64,000 nt of DNA from Leptospira meyeri (GCF_004368965.1 NZ_SORO01000001.1:2264001-2328000), one strand, 5' to 3'; numbered from the stretch's first letter, positions 8,509 to 17,890 are shown. Notes: a model not told the origin generated them from the sequence alone. Numbers and translations: made by a program.

Positions 8509-9837
8509 GATTTCTTCTTTTCTTTTTTCGAATCCTTTTTTGCCCAACAAAGCAAACATATTGTTTTTATAGTCTTCAACACCTGGTTGATCAAAGGGAT
8601 TTACACCTAACATATAACCAGAGACCCCACAGGCAAATTCAAAGAAATACAACAATTCCCCAACCATCTCTTCATTCAAAGTAGGCAATGTGATTTCCAA
8701 ACAAGGGACTCCACCGTCTCTATGAGCAATCAATGTTCCTAACATAGCACTTTGGTTCACCTCAGAAAGTTTTTTGCCAGCTAAATAATTCAAGCCGTCG
8801 CGATCGTCTGGTTTTTCCGTTAAATAAACATCCTGTTTAGGAGCTTCCACTTTGATGACTGTTTCCATCAAAAGTCGTTCTCCATCCTGAATGTATTGAC
8901 CCATAGAGTGTAGATCCGTTGTGAATTGAACAGATGCGGGAAAAATTCCTTTTCCTGTTTTTCCTTCACTTTCGCCAAACAACTGTTTCCACCATTCAGA
9001 TAAAAAACTCAAAGCAGGAGTATAACTTACTAATATTTCTGTTTTTTTTCCTTTTGTATAAAGAGCATTTCGAATCGCAGCATAGATAGTAGCTATATTT
9101 CCATCCGATGCCGATTTGGATTTTAATTCGGTTTCCATTTGTTTTGCACCATCTATGAGTTTGTTGATGCTAAAACCTGCTGCTGCAATTGGCAACAATC
9201 CCACAGGCGTAAAAACGGAATACCGACCACCTACATCATCAGGAATCACAAATGTTGGAAATCCATATTCATCGGCTAATTGTTTTAAGGCTCCTTTTTC
9301 TCTATCGGTTGTTGCAAAAACCCTTTTTTTTACATTTTCTCTTCCATACTTACGTTCTAAAAGAGAAAGTAACAAACGAAAGGCGATCGCTGGCTCTGTT
9401 GTTGTTCCTGATTTAGAAATTACATTTACTGAAAATTCTTTATTTTCAAGGAATGCTAAAAGTCGAGAATGATAATCTGCATCCAAATGATGTCCTGCAT
9501 AAATAATCTTTACCGATTTTTTTTGTGTCTCGGGAGCACTAAATTCTGGAGTTAATGCTTCAATCACAGCTCGCGCTCCTAGATAACTGCCACCAATCCC
9601 AACTACTACCAAAAACTGTGAATGAGACTGAATGGTTTCTGCGGCCACTCTTAACTTTTGGAGATCATCTCCGCTAATTTTACCAGGTAGATCGACCCAA
9701 CCTAAAAATTCATTTCCGGGACCTGTTTTTTGGAGTAAAGTTTGGCGCGCTTTTTCCGCCTTTTCCAATTCATTTTGGATCAGAGTTTCAGTAAGAAAAG
9801 ATTTCGCAAATCTATCCGAAATTTTTAAGTTCGACAT
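8491..9837 (-). CDS. pgi: Glucose-6-phosphate isomerase
   Basis: Interconverts glucose-6-phosphate and fructose-6-phosphate. The protein is 448 residues, the size of the shorter bacterial Pgi class. Signatures include VVGIGGSYLGARA, ISKSGTTTEPA and DVGGRYSVFTPVGL, and the C-terminal half has GANQ-equivalent segments (FACGVSGYMLGVNPFDQPGVE). The frame is open to 9969, but I place the start at the ATG of 9835-9837 because AAGGA lies just upstream and homology begins there. The longer version would run through the start of galK. It is divergent from galK with a 44-base gap that must hold both promoters. Confidence 0.95.
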   Translation of the reverse strand: MSNLKISDRFAKSFLTETLIQNELEKAEKARQTLLQKTGPGNEFLGWVDLPGKISGDDLQKLRVAAETIQSHSQFLVVVGIGGSYLGARAVIEALTPEFSAPETQKKSVKIIYAGHHLDADYHSRLLAFLENKEFSVNVISKSGTTTEPAIAFRLLLSLLERKYGRENVKKRVFATTDREKGALKQLADEYGFPTFVIPDDVGGRYSVFTPVGLLPIAAAGFSINKLIDGAKQMETELKSKSASDGNIATIYAAIRNALYTKGKKTEILVSYTPALSFLSEWWKQLFGESEGKTGKGIFPASVQFTTDLHSMGQYIQDGERLLMETVIKVEAPKQDVYLTEKPDDRDGLNYLAGKKLSEVNQSAMLGTLIAHRDGGVPCLEITLPTLNEEMVGELLYFFEFACGVSGYMLGVNPFDQPGVEDYKNNMFALLGKKGFEKRKEEILSHIR

Positions 9838-9881
9838 GGCACCAGTCCTTGAATAAAGTATAGCATCGAAAGGAAGATGAA

Positions 9882-11051
9882 GTGGATTCTTTAAGAAGTA
9901 AAGAAAATTTGAATCAATTTGAATCAATATTTGGAAAAACAAATCAACTGCCTCGTTTATTTCAGGCACCTGCTAGAATCAATATAATTGGAGAACATGT
10001 TGATTATTTGGGTGGAACTGTGCTACCAGCAGCGATTGATTTTTTTGTCCAAGTATTATTGCGTCCCAATGATTCTCAAAACTATCGTTTGCATTCGGTT
10101 TCCTATCAAGAAACTGTAGAACTCAAAAAACCATTTTCACCAAATTCAAAATCTCCGTGGGTTGACTACATTGCAGGTGTTATTTTTGAAATTGAAAAAA
10201 AAGGCCATATTGTTCCGGGATTCGACTTATTAGTTGATGGAAATATTCCCCAAGGTTCTGGACTTTCTTCCTCAGCAGCTTTTGAAGTGGCAACTGGTTA
10301 TGCGATTAAAGAAACTTTTGAGTTTCCAATAACACGAGAAGAAATTGCTCTAATTGGACAGAAAGCTGAAAATAATTTTGTCGGAACAAAATGTGGAATC
10401 ATGGATCAATTCATCATTGCTGTAGGCAAAAAAGATGATTGTATTTCCTTAAATACTGAAACTCTAAAGTATTCATATCACCACTTCGACTTAGGAAACT
10501 ACGAATTTTATCTAATCAATTCAAATGTTAAGCATAGTTTGAAAGATAGTGCCTATAACAAACGCAGGTCGGAATGCGAATCGGCATTGGTAAAAATTAA
10601 AGCAAAGTATCCAAATTTTACGCAATTGTACGATGTAAAGCTTTCAGACTCCGAAATTGATCAATGTCACCTAACAAAAGAAGAAATAAAAAGAACTAAA
10701 CATGTAACTTCTGAACGAGAACGAACCAAAGTTGTGATTGAAAGTTTGGAATCAGGTAATTTCAGAGATGTTGGTTCCGCACTATTTCAAACTCATTGGT
10801 CTTTATCTAAAGAATTTGAGGTCTCTTGTCCCGAAATTGATTTCATTGTTGATTCTTTGCAGAGCCTAGGCGTCACTGGTGCAAGAATGATTGGTGGTGG
10901 TTTCGGTGGATGCGTACTCGTACTAGATACCAAAAACCATTTTTCTAAAATTGAAGAAGTTTTGAAAAAAAGTTATCAACAAAAGTTTAACGTTGCGATA
11001 GACTTTTATAAGTTTCAAATTTCGGACGGGGTTAAGGAAGTTTTGATATGA
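9882..11051 (+). CDS. galK: Galactokinase
   Basis: A GHMP-family kinase of 389 residues, the usual GalK length, phosphorylating galactose at C1. The GalK signature RINIIGEHVDYLGG is at the N-terminus, the phosphate loop GSGLSSSAAFE in the middle, and the GHMP C-terminal motif GARMIGGGFGGCVL near the end. The start is GTG at 9882 preceded by AAAGGAAG. No galT or galE is adjacent. A GH42 beta-galactosidase gene is present at 56-58 kb, so galactosides could feed this enzyme. It overlaps the STAS gene by ATGA. Confidence 0.93.
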   Translation: MDSLRSKENLNQFESIFGKTNQLPRLFQAPARINIIGEHVDYLGGTVLPAAIDFFVQVLLRPNDSQNYRLHSVSYQETVELKKPFSPNSKSPWVDYIAGVIFEIEKKGHIVPGFDLLVDGNIPQGSGLSSSAAFEVATGYAIKETFEFPITREEIALIGQKAENNFVGTKCGIMDQFIIAVGKKDDCISLNTETLKYSYHHFDLGNYEFYLINSNVKHSLKDSAYNKRRSECESALVKIKAKYPNFTQLYDVKLSDSEIDQCHLTKEEIKRTKHVTSERERTKVVIESLESGNFRDVGSALFQTHWSLSKEFEVSCPEIDFIVDSLQSLGVTGARMIGGGFGGCVLVLDTKNHFSKIEEVLKKSYQQKFNVAIDFYKFQISDGVKEVLI

Positions 11052-11440
11052 TCGAAAACTGGAGTGATTACACAGTTGAGAGTGGAGATTTCAAAATGGA
11101 AGTCCTCCAACAGAGATTTGTCCCTCTCCCAGAAACTGCTGTTTACTTCGAATTGTCCGGAGAAATCAATCTCTACAATTCACAGGTCATGAAAGAAAAC
11201 TTGGAAATTCTTATTTCCAAAGGGATCAATCACGTCTTCTTAAACTTTGAACAAGTTAGTTATATTGATAGTTCTGGACTTGGAGTTTGTTTGGGAATTC
11301 ATTCTAGACTGATGAAACAAAAAGGATTCATTCGAATCATATCCCCTTCAGAAAAAGTACGATATGTTTTGGAATTAACCAAACTAAGAAGCCTGCTCCA
11401 AATTTTTCCGACTTTGGAACAAGCTGTAAAATCCGACTAA
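11048..11440 (+). CDS. STAS-domain anti-sigma factor antagonist
   Basis: A 130-residue protein of the SpoIIAA/RsbV family. The conserved phosphorylatable serine lies in YIDSSGLGV (Ser75/Ser76), and the fold-specific helix after it (CLGIHSRLMKQKG) is intact. Such proteins release sigma factors from anti-sigma kinases when unphosphorylated. No RsbW-type kinase or PP2C phosphatase is in the window, so its partners lie elsewhere. It overlaps galK by four bases and its stop overlaps the convergent mtnP stop. Confidence 0.88.
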   Translation: MIENWSDYTVESGDFKMEVLQQRFVPLPETAVYFELSGEINLYNSQVMKENLEILISKGINHVFLNFEQVSYIDSSGLGVCLGIHSRLMKQKGFIRIISPSEKVRYVLELTKLRSLLQIFPTLEQAVKSD

Positions 11441-12300
11441 AAGTAAGTTGGAAAAAGAAATTTTAATTTGTTTATTTGCTCTTGGTTTCTTTTTTCAGGA
11501 GCAGTCACCAAAGAAAACTTTGTGCTTCCCACAAGACTAGTATCATCTGACTTTCCTAAGAAATCAATGAGCGCCGAAAGTAACAACTTCGCTGTCTCCG
11601 CATTTTTGCTTAAGTTGCCCAACACCATTTCCAAAGTGACATGGGCTTCATCTTCTTTCCAACAATCATAGTCGGTTGACATACAAACCATTTGGTAAAG
11701 AATCTCTGCTTCTCTTGCTAGTTTTGCTTCAGGAAGGACAGTCATGTTGATGATGTCGGCTCCCCACGATCTGTACATATGAGATTCAGCTCTTGTAGAA
11801 AACAATGGCCCTTCCATACAAATCAGTGTTTTGTTGGAATGAATGGGAAGACCAATTTGTTTTGCAGCCTCTTCTACTTTTTTACCAAGTCCTGGTGAAA
11901 AAGGATCCGCAAATGGTGCATGTGCCACCATTCCGTTTTCGAAAAATGTGGATGGTCGAGCCTTGGTACGGTCAATGATTTGCGAAGGGATTACAAAATC
12001 TCTAGGAGCTATTTCTTGGCGTAAACTTCCCACAGAACTAAATGCAATGATTTCTTCTACACCTAACTGTTTTAATGCGGCAATATTGGCTCTGGCCGGA
12101 ACTTCGCTTGGATTTAAAAAATGTCCTTTTCCGTGTCTTGGCAAAAACGCAATTTCTTTCCCTTTAAATCGACCAATAGTGATCGTGTCCGATGGTTTGC
12201 CCCAAGGAGTTTCAGGATGGATTTCTTTGATAATTTCCATTCCATCAATTGAATATAGGCCAGTTCCACCAATGACCCCGATTTTCACTACATTTGCCAT
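11437..12300 (-). CDS. mtnP: S-methyl-5'-thioadenosine phosphorylase
   Basis: A 287-residue phosphorylase of the MTAP/PNP family, splitting methylthioadenosine (a by-product of polyamine synthesis) to adenine and methylthioribose-1-phosphate. The phosphate-binding GVIGGTGLYSI, the LPRHGKGH segment, the substrate loop EGPLFSTRAES and the MTAP-type NMTVLPEAKLAREAE...STDYDCW are all present. The last feature separates MTAP from guanosine/inosine phosphorylases. The start ATG has AGAGGA upstream. It is divergent from the DUF4139 gene. Confidence 0.92.
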   Translation of the reverse strand: MANVVKIGVIGGTGLYSIDGMEIIKEIHPETPWGKPSDTITIGRFKGKEIAFLPRHGKGHFLNPSEVPARANIAALKQLGVEEIIAFSSVGSLRQEIAPRDFVIPSQIIDRTKARPSTFFENGMVAHAPFADPFSPGLGKKVEEAAKQIGLPIHSNKTLICMEGPLFSTRAESHMYRSWGADIINMTVLPEAKLAREAEILYQMVCMSTDYDCWKEDEAHVTLEMVLGNLSKNAETAKLLLSALIDFLGKSDDTSLVGSTKFSLVTAPEKRNQEQINKLKFLFPTYF

Positions 12301-12392
12301 ATGAATCCTCTTAAAGTGCAGTTTCCCTATAACGATTTTGGTTGCATTCGTTTTTTACATTCGAAGACTGTAGAATGCTCATGGGAGAATAC

Positions 12393-13826
12393 ATGAAATC
12401 CAAAATATTACCTTTCACCACTCTAACACTCCTGATTTTTACAGCAGGCATTACCTCTGATTCCGCATTTGATATGTCCACCCAGTCCGACCGCAAATCT
12501 GTCAGTGTTACCATTTACAATGGGGGCATTGGTCTTGTTCGGGAAACTCGTCAATTGAATTTATCCAAAGGAATTAGAACCTTACGTTTTGAAGATGTTC
12601 CTTCTCAAATTATCCCACAAACAGTAAGAGTAAAAGGAGAAGATCCTAAAAAACTCACAGTGTTTGAACAAAATTATGAATACGATTTAATTTCCCCAGA
12701 ACGTTTGATGGACAAATACATTGGAAAGGAAGTCACCCTTTACAATGAGTCCAAAGAAAAAACCACATCCGTCAAAGCGACGTTAATCTCTAATAACGGA
12801 AACCCTGTGTATAAAATTGGGGATGAAATTTCGCTTGGATATAATGGACGTGTGACCGTTCCCACCATTCCCGAAAATCTTTTTGCGAAACCCACACTCG
12901 TCTGGAAACTGAAGAACGATGTAGAAAAGGAACAAACTTTAGAAGTTTCTTATCAAACCAATGGACTTGGTTGGTCGGCTGATTATATCCTTGTTTTGGA
13001 TAAAGAGGAAAATCTTTGTGGTCTTAACTCTTGGGTGACTTTAAACAACAACTCAGGTGCTGAGTTTAAGAACGCAACGTTACAACTCGTGGCAGGAAAA
13101 GTAAATTTAATCTCCAACCAATCCAACACCTATGCAATGCAACCTCGTGCTGTAAAAAAGACAATGATGAAAGAGTATTCTGAATCCGATGCTGCACCAG
13201 AATTTAACCAAGAGAATTTGTCTGAGTATTATTTATACACTTTGGACCAACCAACCAATATTGGTTATAATCAAACCAAACAAGTTCAATTGTTTCAATC
13301 GGAAGGAATTGAAATCAAAAAGTATTTTGTTTTTGAAAACCTTCCTATGTATGAAGGGAACGAAAAAAACTTCAATAACGCAACTATCAAGTACATCTTC
13401 AAAAATGCTAAGAAAAACAATTTAGGTCGCCCCCTACCACAAGGAACCATACGTGTTTTCAAAGCAGATTCCAAAGGAAGACAACAACTTCTAGGTGAAG
13501 ATACGATTGACCACACTCCTGAAAATGAAGAAGTAAAAATTCGAACAGGACAAGCCTTTGATGTAGTAGCTAATGGCAAACGACTTTCAAGTGAAGTGTT
13601 CAAACTTTCACGAGGAGATAAATCAACTTACTCAGCAGAGATCCGAAATAGAAAAAAAGAAGAAATCGAAGTTCGGTTCTATGCAAGCCTATGGGGTGAT
13701 TGGACGATCACAAAATCCTCTCATAAATTTACAAAAGAATCCGCTACGAGAGCTTATGCAGATGTTCCTTTAAAACCCAATGAAACAGTCACCGTAGAAT
13801 ACACTGTAGAGACTAAATACCACTAA
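12393..13826 (+). CDS. Secreted DUF4139-domain protein
   Basis: A 477-residue exported protein of unknown function. The N-terminus MKSKILPFTTLTLLIF is a signal peptide. The body matches the DUF4139 pattern: VTIYNGGIGLVRETR at the start, then a long beta-rich domain containing YQTNGLGWSADYIL and WVTLNNNSGAEFKNATLQLVAG. A C-terminal immunoglobulin-like beta region ends in NETVTVEYTVETKYH. The frame is open from 12342, but GGGAG six bases before the ATG at 12393, plus the signal peptide, set the start. The TAA stop shares a base with the ATG of the next gene, so the two are coupled. Domain call is good; function unknown. Confidence 0.82.
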   Translation: MKSKILPFTTLTLLIFTAGITSDSAFDMSTQSDRKSVSVTIYNGGIGLVRETRQLNLSKGIRTLRFEDVPSQIIPQTVRVKGEDPKKLTVFEQNYEYDLISPERLMDKYIGKEVTLYNESKEKTTSVKATLISNNGNPVYKIGDEISLGYNGRVTVPTIPENLFAKPTLVWKLKNDVEKEQTLEVSYQTNGLGWSADYILVLDKEENLCGLNSWVTLNNNSGAEFKNATLQLVAGKVNLISNQSNTYAMQPRAVKKTMMKEYSESDAAPEFNQENLSEYYLYTLDQPTNIGYNQTKQVQLFQSEGIEIKKYFVFENLPMYEGNEKNFNNATIKYIFKNAKKNNLGRPLPQGTIRVFKADSKGRQQLLGEDTIDHTPENEEVKIRTGQAFDVVANGKRLSSEVFKLSRGDKSTYSAEIRNRKKEEIEVRFYASLWGDWTITKSSHKFTKESATRAYADVPLKPNETVTVEYTVETKYH

Positions 13827-15412
13827 TGGAAAATAAATATGACGTAATCATAATCGGTTCTGGTATTGGTGGCCTCACAGCCGCCTCTATCCTTTCTCAA
13901 GTTGCTAAAAAGAAAGTACTCGTTTTAGAACGTCATTTTAAGTTAGGTGGTTTCACACATACCTTCAAACGACTTGGAAAATTTGAATGGGATGTGGGGA
14001 TCCATTATATCGGGGACTTAGGTGAAGGTTCCATGTTACGAACACTTTTTGATTCCATCACAAGAAAAGGTGTGAAGTGGAACAAAATGCAAGAGCCGTT
14101 CGAAGTCTTCGATTACCCTGGTTTCAGTTTTCCTGTTTATGGCGAAAAAGAAAAATTTGTTTCAGACTTAAAACTCAAGTTTCCTCTAGAATCCGAAGCC
14201 ATTGATAGATACTTTCGAGATGTCGAAACCTTTACCCAATGGTTTGGAAGGCATTTTACTTTAAAAGCTTTGCCATCAGTATTCGAAAAGGCAGCCAAGT
14301 TTTTAAACTTGAACCACATCCCCACTCCATACATCACCACCAAAGAATATATGGAGACTCATATTCGGGATGAGAATTTAAGAGCTCTTCTTTGTTCGCA
14401 GTGGGGTGACTACGGACTCCCACCTTCTATGTCTTCCTTTGCCATCCATTCAATGATCGTCACCCATTACTTTAATGGTGGTTATTTTCCAATTGGCGGT
14501 TCTTCCAAAATCGTAGATTCAATTGAACCCATTATAGAAGAAAACGGTGGGAGTTTAAAAATCCTCCATACGGTGAAGGAAATCCTTTTGGAAGGAGACA
14601 AAGCAGTCGGTGTGAAAGTAGAAGTTCAAAAAGGAAAAACTTTTTCCGAACAAGAATTTTTTGCCGATGTGATTGTTTCCGATGCAGGTGCTTATACCAC
14701 CTACAACAAATTATTACCAAAAGAATATTCCTCTTCTTTCCAAAAATCTTTGGAAACTCTTAGTACCCAAGGAACGACTTCCATTACATTGTATATTGGG
14801 TTTAAAGAATCTCCGACAAAACTGGGATTCCACGGCGAAAACCACTGGATCTTTCCTGATCTAAACCATGATGCCTGTTATGCGAAAAGGAATGATTTAG
14901 CAGAAGGAAAACCTCCCATGATGTATTTGTCATTCCCTTCCTTAAAAAATCCTGATGCAGAAGGCCACACTGCCGAAGCCATCAGTTTTGCTGATTATAC
15001 TCTTTTTGCCAAATGGAAAGATGAACCCTGGAAAAAACGAGGGGAAGACTACACAAAACTCAAAGAAACGATCACCGAAGGGATGTTAGAATTTTTAGAG
15101 AAACGATTTCCCGGATTTCGGGATCTCATCGAATTCACGGAACTCTCCACACCCATCACTACGGAATTTTTTACCGGTCATAAAGAAGGTTCCATTTACG
15201 GACTTTCCTGTACACCGGAACGCTTCAAACAAGAATGGTTAGGTGTGAGGACAACAATCAAAAATCTTTACCTAACGGGAGCCGATGCCTGTTCTCCCGG
15301 AGTGGCAGGAGCACTCATGGGCGGAATTGCAGCTTCTTCTGTGGTTTTAGGGCTTACTGGAACACTTCGACTCATGAAAGAACTTTTCCAAAAGAGCCAA
15401 GAAAGCAGTTGA
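13826..15412 (+). CDS. FAD-dependent oxidoreductase, RetSat/CRTISO-like
   Basis: A 528-residue flavoprotein of the phytoene desaturase / carotenoid isomerase / retinol saturase superfamily. It has an N-terminal dinucleotide fold IIGSGIGGLTAA, the second glycine/basic stretch LERHFKLGGFTHTF, and the FAD-closing C-terminal segment TGADACSPGVAGALMGGIAAS. The GGFTHTF and GIHYIGDL segments resemble retinol saturase-type enzymes more than CrtI. A substrate with conjugated double bonds (carotenoid, quinone or polyunsaturated lipid) is plausible, but no other carotenoid genes are in the window. It starts on the upstream stop (TAATG). A MarR regulator follows 37 bases downstream. Confidence 0.82.
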   Translation: MENKYDVIIIGSGIGGLTAASILSQVAKKKVLVLERHFKLGGFTHTFKRLGKFEWDVGIHYIGDLGEGSMLRTLFDSITRKGVKWNKMQEPFEVFDYPGFSFPVYGEKEKFVSDLKLKFPLESEAIDRYFRDVETFTQWFGRHFTLKALPSVFEKAAKFLNLNHIPTPYITTKEYMETHIRDENLRALLCSQWGDYGLPPSMSSFAIHSMIVTHYFNGGYFPIGGSSKIVDSIEPIIEENGGSLKILHTVKEILLEGDKAVGVKVEVQKGKTFSEQEFFADVIVSDAGAYTTYNKLLPKEYSSSFQKSLETLSTQGTTSITLYIGFKESPTKLGFHGENHWIFPDLNHDACYAKRNDLAEGKPPMMYLSFPSLKNPDAEGHTAEAISFADYTLFAKWKDEPWKKRGEDYTKLKETITEGMLEFLEKRFPGFRDLIEFTELSTPITTEFFTGHKEGSIYGLSCTPERFKQEWLGVRTTIKNLYLTGADACSPGVAGALMGGIAASSVVLGLTGTLRLMKELFQKSQESS

Positions 15413-15437
15413 CAATTGGTTTAAGATTTGATAGTTT
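15409..15437 (+). promoter_or_regulatory. Putative marR promoter
   Basis: Perfect -35 TTGACA at 15409-15414, inside the last codons of the oxidoreductase gene. A 17-base spacer leads to a weak -10 TAGTTT (15432-15437) that lies inside the palindromic element at 15430-15449, so a bound repressor would block the promoter. The predicted transcript would have a very short leader before the ATG at 15450. Confidence 0.55.
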
Positions 15438-15449
15438 GATATTAAATTA
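15430..15449. promoter_or_regulatory. Putative MarR operator, copy 1
   Basis: The element GATAGTTTgATATTAAATtA sits immediately before the marR ATG. Its core TTTgATATTAAA is one base from a perfect 12-base palindrome. It matches 18 of 20 bases with the element at 38673-38692 in front of the dioxygenase operon. Autorepression by the adjacent MarR is the natural reading but is inferred. Confidence 0.65.
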
Positions 15450-15911
15450 ATGGGAACAAAATTCAAAGGATCTAAAAAAGAAGTACAGGCGCTAGATGCG
15501 TTCATTAAATTGAAACGAGCTGCCGAATCTCTATCTTCTCGACTCATTTCTGAATTTACCAAATGGAATATTTCAGAAAGTCAGTTTGGAGTTTTAGAGA
15601 CCTTGTACCATTTGGGACCCCTTTGCCAAAAAGAACTCGGGGACAAAATTTTAAAGAGTACGGGAAACATCACTCTGGTGATCGATAACCTGGAAAAAAG
15701 AAATCTAGTGGAACGTGTCCGAGGAGTGGAAGACAGAAGGTTTATTTCTGTCCACCTAACAAACGATGGGAAAAAACTCATTGAACAAATTTTCCCTGAT
15801 CATGTAAAACGGATCACTTCTGAGTTTGCAATTTTATCACCTGACGAACAAGAAGTTCTAGGAAAGATCTGCAAAAAACTTGGAAAAAAAACAGAAGCCA
15901 TCTGTAAGTAA
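15450..15911 (+). CDS. MarR-family transcriptional regulator
   Basis: A 153-residue dimeric winged-helix regulator. The dimerisation helix is at the N-terminus (DAFIKLKRAAESLSS). The recognition region is LGPLCQKELGDKILKSTGNITLVIDNLEKR, and the wing contains RVRGVEDRRFISVHLT, the classic D-x-R-(A/F) MarR wing. MarR proteins commonly sense phenolics, quinones or oxidants. No cysteine lies in a typical sensor position in the N-terminal helix. It likely controls its own promoter and, by shared operator, the dioxygenase-esterase operon at 37-38.6 kb. Confidence 0.9.
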   Translation: MGTKFKGSKKEVQALDAFIKLKRAAESLSSRLISEFTKWNISESQFGVLETLYHLGPLCQKELGDKILKSTGNITLVIDNLEKRNLVERVRGVEDRRFISVHLTNDGKKLIEQIFPDHVKRITSEFAILSPDEQEVLGKICKKLGKKTEAICK

Positions 15912-15912
15912 A

Positions 15913-17199
15913 TTAATCTCGGTAATCCATTACCAATCGAAATCCGGCTCGCCTATCTTCGGATAGGTTTGGAATCCCGCCGTAAGATCTAGCGGTTGCC
16001 GTCGAGTTTTTCGCTGAATCCGAATAAGAACCTCCGCGAACCACTTTGTAAATCTTTCCAAAAGAAAAATTTTTGATATGGTGTCCCGGATACAATTGAT
16101 AATCACTGGATGTCCATTCCGGTGCATTGCCACACATGCCGATCGCACCATAAGGACTTGCTCCTTCCGTTGACAACTCTAGTACAGACTGAGCTTTTCC
16201 AAGTTTCGATTCTCTTGTATTGCAATACAAAGAATCGTATTCATCCCCAAAAGGATACTTGGTCGCAATGATTTGGTAACCTACGGTTTCATCCCTGTTG
16301 GTAAATTCGATGACTCCAGGACCGCGTGCTGCCTTTTCCCATTCCCATTCCGTAGGAATGCGTTTTCCCACCCAACTTGCATACCGTTCTACTTCCCTAT
16401 AAGTCAAATGAACCACTGGGAAGTCCCCTTCCCCTTCGGGATATTTTCCCCCAATCCAATGAGGAGGGCCTGGGGTATTGGTTTGTTTTAGAAAATATGC
16501 ATATTCTGCATTTGTGACTTCATATTTATCAATATAAAAGGAAGGGATCTCTTTTAAATTGGAAGGCTTTGGTTCTAAAAAATAAGGATTAAAACTATCA
16601 CTAGAAGGATCCGTTCCTTGGCCGTATAAAAAAAGACCTCGGGTAACAAGGACCATCTCTTTTCTATCCTTAGGATGAAAGACTGTTTTTCTAGGTGGAG
16701 TAAATCTTCCTTTAAAAAATGCATCTGGTTCCGTAAAAAAATCTTCTTCGATATAACTAGAAATATATGCGTCAGTTGTGATCTCTTTCATTTTTGAATC
16801 TAGATCAGGTTTGTAATCACCTACTAACACAACTTCAATGAATTGGTTTTTTTTATTAATGTGTTTTTCTTCCCAAACGGTATCTCGGACTACAAGAGAC
16901 CCTTGTTTGATATTGGTAAGTTTCTGATACACAGGAAATTCCTTTGTATCAGCAAATAAAGATTTAATCTCGCCGAGAGAAAGTTTAGAAATCCGTTGGT
17001 TGCGATAAATGCGAACTTTGATCCAAAGTCTGTTTTTATAAACACCGACAACTTCTCCTTTCCAAAGTTGAACTTTTCTTTTAGTCGATGCAAAAGGTGA
17101 TTCTTCCGAAGTTTCCTCTTGTGAAACCACGGGTGAGATCACAATACCCAAAACAAATAGAATCATTAACAAGTTTTTCATACTGTCTTTTATCATCAT
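15913..17199 (-). CDS. Secreted SUMF1/FGE-sulfatase-fold protein
   Basis: A 428-residue exported protein. A hydrophobic signal (MKNLLMILFVLGIVISPVVS) precedes an N-terminal beta-rich domain of ~150 residues without recognisable family. A formylglycine-generating-enzyme-like domain follows, with FYIDKYEVTNAEYAYFL, GKRIPTEWEWEKAARG, MCGNAPEWTSSDY and VVRGGSY...AGFRLV. The catalytic cysteine pair of true FGE, which should sit just after RGGS, is replaced by Ser/Ala/Asn. It is therefore unlikely to oxidise sulfatases and may be a binding or structural variant, as with many bacterial proteins of this fold. The ATG at 17181 is a possible alternative start. Confidence 0.8.
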   Translation of the reverse strand: MMIKDSMKNLLMILFVLGIVISPVVSQEETSEESPFASTKRKVQLWKGEVVGVYKNRLWIKVRIYRNQRISKLSLGEIKSLFADTKEFPVYQKLTNIKQGSLVVRDTVWEEKHINKKNQFIEVVLVGDYKPDLDSKMKEITTDAYISSYIEEDFFTEPDAFFKGRFTPPRKTVFHPKDRKEMVLVTRGLFLYGQGTDPSSDSFNPYFLEPKPSNLKEIPSFYIDKYEVTNAEYAYFLKQTNTPGPPHWIGGKYPEGEGDFPVVHLTYREVERYASWVGKRIPTEWEWEKAARGPGVIEFTNRDETVGYQIIATKYPFGDEYDSLYCNTRESKLGKAQSVLELSTEGASPYGAIGMCGNAPEWTSSDYQLYPGHHIKNFSFGKIYKVVRGGSYSDSAKNSTATARSYGGIPNLSEDRRAGFRLVMDYRD

Positions 17200-17221
17200 C
17201 GGCCTATTTTGCCGAAACCTT

Positions 17222-17887
17222 TTGATTGAAATTTCCTGTGCATGTATACAATCTGTGGGAAAGGAAAATGCGAAATTGATCGAGTTTCAGTACAAACGAG
17301 AGAAGGAAAATATCCTCATTTCCCTCAAAACGGATTCTACCCAAATTGGTACCTTCCACCGAATCGCGACGATCATTTATGCTCTTAAAATGGACATTCT
17401 TTCCGGCGAACTCAGTACAGTAATTGAGAAAGGCAGGGAATTTACAATCGATTCGTTCATTTTACAAGCAGATGGCGGGGATACCACCCAGGCAGCATTT
17501 AAACTTGGAATGATGATGGATTCCGTATTCTCGAAGAATACCAAGTTTGAAGAAATTTTGGAGAAATTACAAATCCAAGAACCCGCTGTAGCCACCTTCT
17601 TTCGTGAAACACCAGAATTTATTTTTAGCGATTTGCCCGAACGAAATGAAACTTGTTTGTATTTGGAAAGTAGTGCTGGGCGAGGTTTGTTGTATTATGT
17701 ATCTCGCATTTTAATGCAAAACCAAATCAACATTCGTAGTGCCACTATTGAAACGGACTTTGAAACAGGCCGAGCCAAAGATAGTTTTTATTTAACGGAC
17801 GCATCGGGGAAGATGTTTGCTTCTTCTGATCTTGCGGTCAAAATCAGAAGAGAAATTCTCGCCCCGATCCAATCGAACTCTCGTTAG
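17222..17887 (+). CDS. ACT-domain protein (GlnD-like tandem ACT)
   Basis: A 221-residue protein with two ACT-like segments. One is in the N-terminal half (TDSTQIGTFHRIATIIYALKMDILSGEL), the other near the C-terminus (ESSAGRGLLYYVSRILMQNQINIRSATIETDFETGRAKDSFYLTD). The second resembles the tail ACT repeats of uridylyltransferase GlnD, but no nucleotidyltransferase or HD domain is attached. A small-molecule (amino acid) sensing role is likely. The start is uncertain: TTG at 17222 is used, and an in-frame GTG at 17255 is the alternative. Neither has a good ribosome-binding site. Its 5' end lies 22 bases from the divergent SUMF1-fold gene. Confidence 0.7.
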   Translation: MIEISCACIQSVGKENAKLIEFQYKREKENILISLKTDSTQIGTFHRIATIIYALKMDILSGELSTVIEKGREFTIDSFILQADGGDTTQAAFKLGMMMDSVFSKNTKFEEILEKLQIQEPAVATFFRETPEFIFSDLPERNETCLYLESSAGRGLLYYVSRILMQNQINIRSATIETDFETGRAKDSFYLTDASGKMFASSDLAVKIRREILAPIQSNSR

Positions 17888-17890
17888 AGA

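Noticed and set aside
9838..9969. Longer pgi reading frame (44 extra residues)
   Set aside because: It runs through the start of galK; AAGGA before the ATG at 9837 and family homology favour the shorter protein.
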